Source of the DNA: Garcia nutans
Lineage: Eukaryota; Streptophyta; Magnoliopsida; Malpighiales; Euphorbiaceae
Direction: 5' to 3'
NCBI GenBank assembly: GCA_947685225.1
Contig: CANTUV010000062.1
Span: 13,102,501-13,166,500 of the forward strand
Length of the DNA: 64,000 nt
Positions 46,649-57,607 of this stretch are shown in pieces (the stretch's first letter is position 1; the number at the start of each line of letters is the position of its first letter). The notes below the pieces were generated by a model that was not told where the DNA came from, ran no database searches, and worked only from the letters and a program-made list of their open reading frames with translations. A program made the translations under genes and the position numbers.

Positions 46649-47457
46649 GTGTCTTTTGGGGCCGAGTCTGTCTTTGTTGTCAATGTGTTATACAAATGTT
46701 GAAATAAATGAGTAATGAGATCTATGGTTGCTTTGTTGGAAATGTGACTCATGAAAGATGATAATGATTGCCTTCATTGGAAATGTGATTCATGATTGGT
46801 GAATTGTGAATAAAATAATGATATGAAGTATGATATGTAATATGTAAATTGATATAATGATTGTGAGTATTAGTGATGGATTGTGGTTGGTGTTAATGAT
46901 ATGTATATATGTATATATAATATATGAGATTAGTAGAGATATTTGAAAGGTGTAATTCAAAAGGAAAAACATGATAAGAAACTAGTGGTACATGAAAGTG
47001 ATATTTCATTATATGCTAGAATTTCTATAATGTATGTTTATATGTTATATTTGTACTACTAAGCTCTCGGGCTTAGCGCGGATGTGTAATCGCGCAGGTG
47101 ACTAGGTGGAAGATATGAAGTCTTTCGTTATGTCACGAGAAGAGTAAGAGTTTATCGAGACCAACTAGAGGGTGATGCATACATGTATAATTTTTAATTA
47201 TGATGTATTTCTGACAAGAGTGTATTTATATGTATAAATGAAGTTTTGATAAAGATAAGATTCTTATATATAGGTAAGATCATTAAAAATATAATGATTT
47301 GTAAATGCTCTTTAAATTAATGTATTGTGGTTTAAACTCTGTTAAAGGTTTTTAAATTGTAACGAAAAGTGACATCCTTATACTTTATATACTTACTGTA
47401 TGTATACTAGGTGTATGTATAGTACTTATATGGAGTATCGGGGTGTTACAATTATTT

Positions 47458-47474
47458 TGGTATCAGAGCTTAGG
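47458..47474 (+). other. Primer binding site, initiator tRNA-Met type
   Basis: TGGTATCAGAGCTTAGG, 7 nt after the LTR end. Confidence 0.92.
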
Positions 47475-50400
47475 TTCGAGATTCTCGGCCTAAGTGAAAA
47501 TAAAAAGAAAAAGTTTTGAAAAGTTTAAATAGAAATAAAAAGGAGAAGTTTTGAAATGAAATTTGTAATACATGCATATGCATTGACACCTAGGTTGGTC
47601 TCGGATATGGCATTATATGAATTGTAAAATATTTGTGTTATATGAGATGGATGCTAGTGTGTGAATGATGTTTTACATGAAAGAAAAGCTAGAGAAAGTA
47701 ATAATATGGATTTATATAAGTTTAATTGATAAAAAAAATGGAAATTTATGTAAGTAAAGTGAATTGTTAAATGTGTTGAGGTATAAAGAAATGAAAAGGG
47801 GAATAAAGTTGAAAATGAGTTGAAATCAAATCAAGATAAGAGTATGTACTCTTTCCTCTACACTTTGAATCTCTTCATAATAGAGTTTATGTTGGGTTTG
47901 CTAGACAGAGGAAATATTGTTGAAGTGTTAATATTGAAGGATATGTTATTAAAATGAGGAGAGTGTGGTGGAATATTGAATGAGTTAATTAGTATAGACA
48001 AATTTAAAATTTGGGATATATATATAAAGTTAAGGTTTTGTTTAAAGGAAAAAGAGATGATATTGGTTAAATAAGAATATAAATTGGTATTGTTATTTTA
48101 ATGCAAACATGGTGAATTCAATGTTAGAAATGTGAGATGCTTGAATATTGTGAAAGCTCATGGTAATGGTGGTAATATGTGATATTTGAGATTTTTGAAA
48201 TGAGCTTGATAATTGTGAAAATTATATGTTTTGATATTGCTTTTTGATATATATACATAAGATGTTTTTAAAGTGATATTAAGAAAAGATGAGTTTGGCA
48301 AATTGAAGTTTAAGCAAAGTAGTAAGTTGAAAAGTTAAAGTTTTAGTGGAATTTGATAAAGATTATTTGGATATTGATATTTTAATGTATATTCAATACA
48401 TGAGCTAGGTGAAGTGACTAATATTGTATATGAAAGTATTATGAATTGAGTAATGTGATTGATAGTATGAGAATTTGTTTTGAATTAAAAAGGGAAGTGG
48501 ATAAAAAAATGAAAATGAGCTATTTTAAGTCATTTTACTGCTAAGGGTAAAAATGGATATGGAAGTATATTAAATGCTTTTAAAGACAAAAGTGAAAGAG
48601 ATGTCACATTGGGAATGTGACTAACATGGATGTGAAGTGCTATTATAGTCAGAATATATATATATATATGTGTTTTGTGAATAAATACTTTATATCATAT
48701 TGGAAGAATGAAAATGATAGTGTTTAAAAGAAAGTGATAAACATTAAATTTGTATGGAATGTATGAAAAAATAAAATAAAATAAAATAAGAGCATATAAT
48801 TAAGTGTATACATGTATATGATATGTGAACTGAGTTTTTCAACATGAATGAAATTATGATATAAAAAAAATGTGAATCATATTATGAAGGTGACTTATGA
48901 ATATGTATGTGGTATAATTATAGAATTGGTGATATGAAAATGATGTTGTATGTATTAGTGGACCTAAGAGAGATTAGGTCTTGAACTGTGTAAAGCTAAA
49001 TGGATTATGTGATGGAAATGAGTATAGAATGGACTTGAGTAATATTGGACAATGGTATTGTTATAGTGAGTATTGAACTTGATGATCATATGATATTTAG
49101 AGTCCCAAAGTATTCGCATATGGAAAGTTTTATGTAATTATACATTATAAGAGATTGTAAATGGATTAGAAATGAAGTGACAAAAAGAAATTGTATGAGA
49201 ACTGTATCTTATTGAATATGTATATAGTAATATTGTTGAAACATGAATTAAGTGGATAAAGATTATATAATCGAGTGCAAATTGGTTTGAAACGGAGTTG
49301 GAATGTGTTAATTTCTGATATAGCAAAAATGTAAAGAAGGAATATGTAATTCTTGAGTTATATCTTAGCCTTGTATTTGTAAAGATTGAGAATAAAATTA
49401 TAAAGGAACAGTATTGATTTGAAAATTCCAGGCTTGAATATTAATCTCTTAAAGCCATGTGTGTTGTTTAATATATTTGAACAGTTAATTTGTTATCCAT
49501 GGTTTTGGGTCTTAGATAAAATGATTGTAATACAGATTTGGTGAGATTGAAAATTTTGTTTGAGAAGTAGACTTAAAAGTTATGATAGATGAAGTTGTAC
49601 CTTAACATTTTATGTTAAGAATTTGGTTATAATTATGAAGATAAAGGGAGAAATTATAAAATGTGACTGAAAGTTATACTGAATATGTTTATGGTATGTA
49701 ATGAATAAATGAATGAACTTGAGGTTTAAATGAATGAGCTATAGATAGTAAATATGGTATAAAATTTTTATGAGAATTGGTGGGAATTATATTAAGATAA
49801 TTTGAAGTGATTTGTTATCATGATAATTTGATTGAATATGGATCGGAAGAGATCAGGAATTGAATGTAAGTTGCCCTAATGGATTTAGGTTATATATATA
49901 CATATATGAATATTGTAAAATTTCATGATAAGTTTAAATACATAAATCGTTAGTTGGAATCGAACAAGATTGGAACGTGGGTATATTGTGACAGATAGAT
50001 CAATTGATCTGGATTTGGCTAAGATTATGAATCATTATCGAGATTTAACATGTATAGTTGTACTAAGAGTGTAATTATTTGCATGATAATGGATATGATG
50101 TAAAATGTTAAAGTGTAAATGGACATGAACGAATGGAGTTTTAGTAGTTATAAATCATGATAAAAAGGGAAAAGATTGGTTATTTATAAAATAAAGTGAA
50201 AGGAAATGTATTAATATGTAAGTTAAGTAAAAAGCATGCTAAAGAAGTAACTCCATTTGTGAAAAATAAGGATTTTGTTATCCATTGAGGTTTGATAAAT
50301 GTCTATTTAGACAGTGATTATAATGACGGGATAATTAATGTTATGATATAAACCAATGATTTTAAGGTTAAAGTTAAGAGAATAATTACAAAGAGGTGAA

Positions 50401-50720
50401 GGAAAACAATATATTAAATATAAAGATTGAATGAAGTATAAATGTACTATAGTATGATTTGATTCTTGTATAAAGACATTAATAGGAAATGTAATGAGTT
50501 CTTTTGAATGTTTGATCAAGGAAGTAATGAGATATATAAACATGTAGAATGATGAGTTATGGAAGTTAAAGAAGGTGGTTGATTCTAAAGGGGAGAGTTG
50601 AAGTTATATGATTTGATGACATAATAACTTAAGCATATAAGTAACTTCATATGGAAGTTAAGATAGTATTTTGTTAAGAATGAATTGATACGGTACTGAT
50701 AATTTTGAGGACGAAATTAT
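47475..50720 (+). other. Conserved non-coding internal domain, element 1
   Basis: AT-rich and without significant frames. It parallels 57608-60938 along its length, for example GGACCTAAGAGAGATTAGGT at about 48961 and 59043, CACCTAGGTTGGTCTCGGAT at about 47588 and 57720, and ACAGATAGATCAATTGATCT at about 49991 and 60218. The last bases (GAGGACGAAATTATTTAAGG) recall the 3' end of a chromovirus pol. Confidence 0.8.
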
Positions 50721-50736
50721 TTAAGGGGGAGAGAAT
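50721..50736 (+). other. Polypurine tract, element 1
   Basis: TTAAGGGGGAGAGAAT immediately before the 3' LTR. Confidence 0.85.
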
Positions 50737-53682
50737 TGTAATATCCCAATGTATGCCCTAGAAGTTTTTAATATTATTGTTGTTTTAATTGGATTGAATG
50801 TATATGTTAATTTGAAAGAGAAAGAATTTTTAAAGGAAGTGTATATGTTGCATATATGGTAGTATAAATAACATATACATAAGTCAAAAGGGATGGTCAA
50901 TGGAAGAGGATATTTATTTGTGATATGTGAAATTACTTAAATGGGCATATGAGTAACAAGAGATAAGTTTAAATGGATGAGGGCATTTAAGTAATTGTCA
51001 TGTTAGAATTGCATGGTGGAGATTTAAAGAAGAAGGGAAGTTTGACTTGTCATTATTTCTTTTCTTCTCTTCTCTTTTGGTGTGGCCGGCTATCAAAGGA
51101 AAGGGAGAGGAAGAGAGGTGTTCTAAGTTCTAAACATCAAATTGAAGGGAGAATCAAAGGATTAAGTTGGAGATTTGTGAAATTTCTTCAATTGAGGTAA
51201 GTACTCTCTTGTTTTCCTTGGTTATTTGTGAAGTTGTGTTTGAGATGAGTTATGATTTGTTGGTATTATGATTAAGTGTGTTTGAGATGTGTTTATAAGT
51301 GTTGAAATTGATTGTAAGTTACAAAGTTAAATTGGTGTTGGTTTTGGTTTGAATATGGTAAGTTAAGTGGATGTTGATATTGAAAGAATAAGAATGATGT
51401 TGGTTTTAGGGTTTTGAAGTGGTATGTGTTTAAATGTATTGTTAATGTATTGTTAATGTGATTGTTGTGATGAACATGTAAAATAAGTGTTAAAGACATT
51501 GATTATATTCATTTGAATAAGGTTATGTTGTGTATAATGTGTTTTAATTCAATCAAAAGAGATTTGGCCATGTTTAGGGTTTTTGTTCATGGGAGACACG
51601 GCCAAACTAAGGATGAGACACGGCCAAAACTAAAGATTTTTGGGAGACACGGCCAAGTTTAAGGAAATTTGGCCGTGTTGGATGATTTTTGGAGAGACAC
51701 GGCCACTGGCTTGGCCGTGTCCCTTGCCCATGTTTGCCACTGCCTGATTTTTGTTGAGAGACACGGCTGTGTCCCTTGCCCGTGTCTGCCTCCGTTGATT
51801 TGGTGTTGAGAGACACGGCCACAAGCTTGGCCGTGTCCCTTGAGTGTGTTGGCTACTGTGATGGTTCTTTTCTCTTTTTGTATTAATGAGATTGAACATA
51901 CATTTGATGATACTATATGAACAAGGTTATGTTTTATGCATTGTGAATCTTGTAAATGGTGATGTGTTATATAAATAATGTACTTTGTAATGGTACATCA
52001 AAGATGCTATATGTAAAATGTGAAGGAGATGATGAAGTAATTGATTATGTATAGCTTGATGGGAGTAGTTCTTGAGGTAAGTACAAACTTATCTAGATGC
52101 ATTCTTTTATATGATTTTGAGATTTAAAACAATGTTAATTAATTTATTATGTTGTTAATATAATGTGATAAGTATTATGACTTGTATAGTGTGAAAGAGA
52201 CGAGGATCATTCAAAAATGTATGTACAATGCAATTTATTATGATAAATACTTTTATGATGAATTACCTGAATGTAAATTGAAACATAAAGAGATGTGAAA
52301 CTAATGTTCTGAGTTATAATGATATGTTTGTTTAGTTAATGTAATGGAGGTTGTATATTATATGATGATTCAAATGAGATATGAAGCCATTGTGATTGGC
52401 TATGATAACACAAATGTGATGTGAAGCCATTGTGATTGGCTATGATGATTCAATAGAAAGACATAAGGCATGTTTGCCTAATTGATGATGAGAATTGAGA
52501 ATGAAATTGATAAATGAATTGTGTAGCTAATGTGTTATTCCATTTTCAGAGTTTGTTGTTGGTGGCATGCCTAATATTAGTAATAATCTCTTGAAGTTAG
52601 GTTGGGCTTGATCCTTGAAGCCAAGTTGGGTAGAAGTTTAACATGTTTTACTCCCCTTGAAGCTTGGTTAGGTCTAGTCCTTGAAGCCTAATTGAGATGT
52701 TACAACCCTTGAAGCTGGGTTTGGTTGGTTCTTGAAGTCAAGTTGGGTTGATACTTAGCATGCTTTGTTCCCCTTGAAGCTTGGTTGAACCTAAATCCTT
52801 GAAGCCTAGTTGGGTCTATGATAATGATAAATGTGATAACAAAACCAAAGCATTAACTCTGAAAATTGAATGACATATTAGTGTCTTTTGGGCTCGAGTC
52901 TGTCTTTGTTGTCAATGTGTTATACAAATGTTGAAATAAATGAGTAATGAGATCTATGGTTGCTTTGTTGGAAATGTGACTCATGAAAGATGATAATGAT
53001 TGCCTTCATTGGAAATGTGATTCATGATTGGTGAATTGTGAATAAAATAATGATATGAAGTATGATATGTAATATGTAAATTGATATAATGATTGTGAGT
53101 ATTAGTGATGGATTGTGATTGGTGTTAATGATATGTATATATGTATATATAATATATGAGATTAGTAGAGATATTTGAAAGGTGCAATTCAAAAGGAAAA
53201 ACATGATAAGAAACTAGTGGTACATGAAAGTGATATTTCATTATATGCTAGAATTTCTATAATGTATGTTTATATGTTATATTTGTACTACTAAGCTCTC
53301 GGGCTTAGCGCGGATGTGTAATCGCGTAGGTGACTAGGTGGAAGATATGAAGTCTTTCGTTATGTCACGAGAAGAGTAAGAGTTTATCGAGACCAACTAG
53401 AGGGTGATGCATACATGTATAATTTTTAATTATGATGTATTTCTGACAAGAGTGTATTTATATGTATAAATGAAGTTTTGATAAAGATAAGATTCTTATA
53501 TATAGGTAAGATCATTAAAAATATAATGATTTGTAAATGCTCTTTAAATTAATGTATTGTGGTCTAAACTCTGTTAAAGGTTTTTAAATTGTAACGAAAA
53601 GTGACATCCTTATACTTTATATACTTACTGTATGTATACTAGGTGTATGTATAGTACTTATATGGAGTATCGGGGTGTTACA
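50737..53682 (+). repeat. 3' LTR of LARD-like element 1
   Basis: Same length as the 5' LTR (2946 bp), with only scattered substitutions seen. Cassette at 52528-52880, ACACGGCC array at 51589-51838, hairpin block at about 53301-53333. Confidence 0.95.
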
Positions 53683-53799
53683 GACGTATCTCCTATTGGT
53701 GTATGGGAAATTTTTAAAGAAAATAAGGATAGAGATGAAGAGGAACATCATGGAGAGGGAGGAGAGTTTGTTCCACATCTCGGGGCTAGCACTTCTCAG
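53683..53799 (+). pseudogene. PMD gene, exon 3, right part (with duplication copy)
   Basis: 53683-53687 is the second GACGT. From 53688 the exon continues SPIGVWEIFKEN and an acidic EEEHHGEGGE stretch, ending at CTCAG|GTAAAC (53799) in phase 0. Confidence 0.75.
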
Positions 53800-53872
53800 G
53801 TAAACTTTTACCATTTTTCCATTGTAATCGCTTCTTTCTTAACTCGTTTTGACTTTTTAATGATTGTTGCAG

Positions 53873-53986
53873 GCTGCTGGCCCATTTGATCATGAGGCTG
53901 GACCTTCTTTTACTGCTCCTTCATTTGCTCATTCTAGTCCACCAGATATACCATCTCATCCACAGGGTATTGATATCAATTACCTG
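53873..53986 (+). pseudogene. PMD gene, exon 4
   Basis: 38 codons between acceptor TTGTTGCAG and donor CCTG|GTAAGT, rich in P, S and H (for example APSFAHSSPPDIPSHPQG), with no stop. Low-complexity linkers of this type are common after the PMD core. Confidence 0.7.
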
Positions 53987-54070
53987 GTAAGTTTTCTTGT
54001 TTCATGGTAATTTATGCTATATGTATGCATGATTATATATGCTCTTACTCTTTTCCTTTCTGGGTCACAG

Positions 54071-54169
54071 TGGATGCTTGAAGAACAAAATAAGAAACTT
54101 CAAGAAGAGTTGGCTGCTAGTCATCAACATGTTTTCCATTATGAAAATTTGTACCATCAATCAAAGTAA
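54071..54169 (+). pseudogene. PMD gene, last visible exon
   Basis: After acceptor GGGTCACAG the frame reads WMLEEQNKKLQEELAASHQH, a probable coiled coil, and stops at TAA 54167-54169. The gene may end here, or the TAA may be part of a former GTAAAA donor. The sequence leaves the gene at 54205, where the next LTR begins. Confidence 0.65.
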
Positions 54170-54596
54170 AATTTTTGAGACTTTCGATTTCAGGGGATGA
54201 GAGATTGTAATATCCCAAGGTACACCCTAAAAGTTTTGGAATAATTATTGTGGTATTTGGATTTAAGGAGTATGTTTAATGGAAGGAGAAAAGAAATGAA
54301 GGTATATATAACATATATAAGTTAAACTAATGAAAGTCAAAAGAAGATAAATGAATTAATTTAATACCCGATTTTGGTGTACATTGGAATGGTAGTTGTG
54401 AGAAGATATGTTGGTAAAATATGTAAGGAAAATATTATAAGAAATAGGTGTATATGAGGGATGATATATATTTATGTGGTATTTGAAAAATATGGAAAAT
54501 ATAAAGGAAATATAAAAGAGATATACATATACCAACATATATATTGCATATACATAATGTATAAAGTGGTGTAGGAAAAGTAAGTTTATATAATTA

Positions 54597-54599
<3 letters not shown>

Positions 54600-54653
<54 letters not shown>
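54600..54653. repeat. (AAT)n microsatellite in LTR
   Basis: About 18 AAT units; the matching site in the 3' LTR (61350-61385) has about 12. The flanks are identical. Confidence 0.9.
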
Positions 54654-54657
<4 letters not shown>

Positions 54658-56259
54658 GAAAAAGAAGATATTTATTTTGGTTATGTATGAAATTACTAAA
54701 AAGGGCAAGTAAGTGAAAGGGAGTTTAATTGTATAAAAGAGGGTATTTAGGTAATTTTCTTTTTAAATTGCTTGGTGGAGGTTTAAAGAGAGGGGAAATT
54801 TGACTTTGTTTCTTTTGTCTCTTTCATTTTTCTTCTTTCTTTTGGGGTAGCCGGGTATTACTTAGTCAAGAGAGCAAGAAGTTGTTTTGAGTTCCAAGTT
54901 TCAAATTGAAGGAAGATTTCAAGGAAACAAGTTAGAAATTCAAGAAGTTTATCATTTTTGGAAAGTTTTCTCTTGATTTCTCTTGTTCTATTTGGAATTT
55001 TGTTTGAGTTTGATGGAGTGTGTTTGTGTATGGTGTGTGTAAAAGTGTTGAAATGGAATTAAAGATAAGAAGTTAGGTTGGTGTTGGTGATGGAAGAGTA
55101 AGAGTTGTGTTTAGTGAAATTTTTTCTGTTTTACAATTAGTAAAGGCTGTGACTTGTATGATTTTTAATTAATTATAGAAAAATGTTCTTGAAGTGAATT
55201 TTTGATATGTTGTGCCTCTATGAGTCTATAATGACCGAAAAATATGTTGATTCGATTTTGGAATGGTTATGATTTTGGAAAGATTATTTTTATTAGACCT
55301 GTTCCAGCAGGTACCTTAACTGAGACAACTATCTTTCGAGATTTTTAATAAAATGTAGAAAAATCATATCCAATTGAATTTTGGATATGTTGTTTTTTAG
55401 TGAGTCTAGTATTTGAGAAAAATAATTTGGAACCACGTTGATTGAATTTGATTTATGGAATTCACAAAGTTCAGAACTGCTGCCAGGATGCAGGGCAATT
55501 GGGGCAGTCTGGTTAGGTGAACTATTTGACCAAGATTTTGTGTTCAGTTTGATATGAAATTTGAAAGGAATGATTTTAAGATGTAAAACTAAATTCTGTA
55601 AAAATTTTAGAATTTTTAGTCAAGTATATTATTTTATACAATTTTTCAAAATAAGGATAAAATGGAGTCTAAAACCAGAATGTACTATTCATATGGTCAT
55701 TTTGCTAATATTCCTTTTGAATTAGGTTGTGAAGAGGTTGAATTGCCCTAACCTAAGTGTTGAGGATTCTTTGAAGAGTAAGTGTATAGATTGGTGTGAG
55801 TTGGTTTTAAGGTAAGTACAAACTACATTATTGCATACATTCATATGATATTGAGATTTGACACACATTTGATTGTAAATGTGATAAGGAATCTAATGCA
55901 TTGTTGATGTATATTAATAATATCATATTTGGTTATAATGTGAATGTTGTGATGAGCATGTAAAATATGTGTTAATGCCATTGATTATATCCATTTGAAT
56001 AATGAATTGATTAATGTGATTTGAAATATAACGAAATGTGAAATGTGCAAGATGTGATGATGAAATGTAATGTGAAAGATATGATGTTATGAAGAGTTGC
56101 TTCATTGTGATTTGAGATCATATGAGATATGAGGCCATGATTGTTGGCTATGATGATGCACATGAGATGATTGAGACATGGTTGCTTAATTTGCTTATGA
56201 AATATAAAATGAATTGAGAAAGAGATTATGAAGAGATGAATGAAATAATTGTGTGCTTG

Positions 56260-56596
56260 ATATGTTATTCAATTTTCAGAGTTCTGGGTTTGGCGGCATG
56301 CCTATGAAATATGAATGTGAAATATATGAAAAATAGTAACAGTCTTGCCGGGTTGAGGATCTCCTCGAGATTAGTCGGGTTGAGGTCCAAGAGACTGGGT
56401 CTGTTACACTTGTTTTGGTAACAGTCTTGCCGGGTTGAGGATCTCCTTGAGTCTAGCCAAGTAGAGGTCCAAGAGACTGGGTCTGTTACCTATCCACGGA
56501 TAGATATATATATATATATATATGTGTATATCGCCTACGGGCTTGATGATTATGATTATGGACCAAAGCAGTAACTCTGAACTTTGAATAACATAT
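56260..56596 (+). repeat. Inverted-repeat-bounded LTR cassette (337 bp)
   Basis: Arms 56260-56283 and 56573-56596 are complementary at 22 of 24 positions. Inside are GGCGGCATGCC beside the left arm, two units with CTTGCCGGGTTGAGGATCTC, and an AT run. The 3' LTR copy is at 62992-63324. Confidence 0.88.
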
Positions 56597-57590
56597 TAGT
56601 GTCTTTTGGGCCCATGCTTGTCTTTGTTTAAATGTGATTCATGAAATGAGAAATGAATGAATAATGAGACCAATGATTATTTTGTTTAAATGTGAATTAT
56701 GGAATAAGATGTAATGATATGAGATATATGATGATAATTATGAAATGAGATGATTAGAATGTATAAGTAAATTATTGAAGGTGAATGTAGATTGAAAAAC
56801 TATGTTGAATGATGAAATCTGAAGGTACTACATGAAAATACAATATGATGTATAATATGGATTTGTGGGTTGTATTAATGAAATACGTTCATATGTATAT
56901 AATTATGAGATTAGTAGAAATATAAATAAGGTGTAATTGAAATGTGAAAATATGATAAAAAAATAATAATATATGAAGTTAATATAAGTATGATTGTCTG
57001 TTATGTATTTTTAAAATATTTATTTGTACTACTAAGCTTTCGGGCTTAGCGCGGTTGTATATATCGCGCAGGTGAGTAGGTGGTTGATCTGGAAGTCAAA
57101 CTGTTATGCCACGAGTAGGGTAAGAGTATTTCGAGACCAACTAGAAGGTGATGCATACATGTATAATTTCATTATGTTGTATTTCTGACAAGAATGTATT
57201 CATATGTATAAATGAAATTTTGGTAAAGACAAGATTATCATATATATATATAAGATTATTGAAAGTATGTGATAATAATAAACCTCTACTTATTTTGTAC
57301 TAGAAGTGTAAATCCTTTTTGCAGGTTGTAGTTGAGGTTATAAGGGGGATTTATTGGGAGTGTACTGAAAATGATTTTGTTGCATTGGTTTGTGTAAAAT
57401 GTTTTTTTTTAAATCAGAAAAAAACCAGTTTTGTCGACACTTGGGACTCAATTTTTAGGCGAAACTATGGCAAAATTTCTGTAAAACCGGAACTAAAATT
57501 CGAATTAAGTAAAATTGGTAGCAACATTAGGATAGTGTGGCGCCTCTACTCGGCTTACACATGTAGGCTGGGAAAAGGTGTTACAATTTT

Positions 57591-57607
57591 TGGTATCAGA
57601 GCTTAGG
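57591..57607 (+). other. Primer binding site, initiator tRNA-Met type
   Basis: TGGTATCAGAGCTTAGG, 5 nt after the LTR end. Confidence 0.92.

Larger units (their letters stand above)
44505..47450 (+). repeat. 5' LTR of LARD-like element 1
   Basis: TGTAATATCC...GGTGTTACA. Contents in order: ACACGGCC array (45357-45606), two AGCCATTGTGATTGGCT hairpins (46151-46211), cassette 46296-46648, and the hairpin block GGGCTTAGCGCG...ATCGCGCAGGTGA (47069-47101). Confidence 0.95.
44505..53682 (+). mobile_element. Coding-free LTR retrotransposon (LARD-like), 9178 bp
   Basis: The element has two LTRs of exactly 2946 bp each (44505-47450 and 50737-53682), estimated 1-2% different by eye, a tRNA-Met primer site (47458-47474), an internal region of 3286 bp and a polypurine tract (50721-50736). 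It sits between perfect GACGT duplications inside PMD exon 3. No frame in the internal region exceeds about 80 codons and none has gag or pol motifs. LTR termini, primer site and polypurine tract match the chromovirus at 11949-26939, including the GAGGACGAAATT box before the tract. Enzymes of that lineage are therefore the likely helpers. Confidence 0.92.
32337..54169 (+). pseudogene. Plant mobile domain (PMD) gene, split by two LTR elements
   Basis: Five exon segments on the plus strand encode one PMD-type protein: 32337-33014, 33084-33115 plus 43999-44128, 44179-44504 plus 53688-53799, 53873-53986 and 54071-54169. PMD proteins (family of MAIN/MAIL1 and of many plant transposons) are nuclear and of poorly known biochemistry. 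Two LTR elements (33116-43993 and 44505-53682) sit inside exons 2 and 3. Omitting each with one copy of its duplication keeps the reading frame across the join. Introns are 69, about 50, 73 and 84 bp. Three nonsense codons (32688, 32799, 44012) and a donor site lacking a G after 44128 show decay beyond the insertions. The true start upstream of 32337 is not identified (an in-frame stop is at 32322). It may be a host gene or a gene carried by an older transposon. Confidence 0.8.
54206..57585 (+). repeat. 5' LTR of LARD-like element 2
   Basis: TGTAATATCC...GGTGTTACA. Contents: (AAT)n microsatellite at 54600-54653, cassette 56260-56596 with two 80-bp units (56337-56490), hairpin block GGGCTTAGCGCGGTTG...ATCGCGCAGGTGA (57043-57075). 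The last about 290 bp (57300-57585) match none of the other LTRs in the window. An open frame of 95 codons there has no recognisable motif. Confidence 0.9.

Noticed and set aside
57319..57606. A 95-codon gene at the end of an LTR.
   Set aside because: It crosses the LTR end and the primer binding site and shows no domain. Treated as chance, though the unusual LTR tail is reported.
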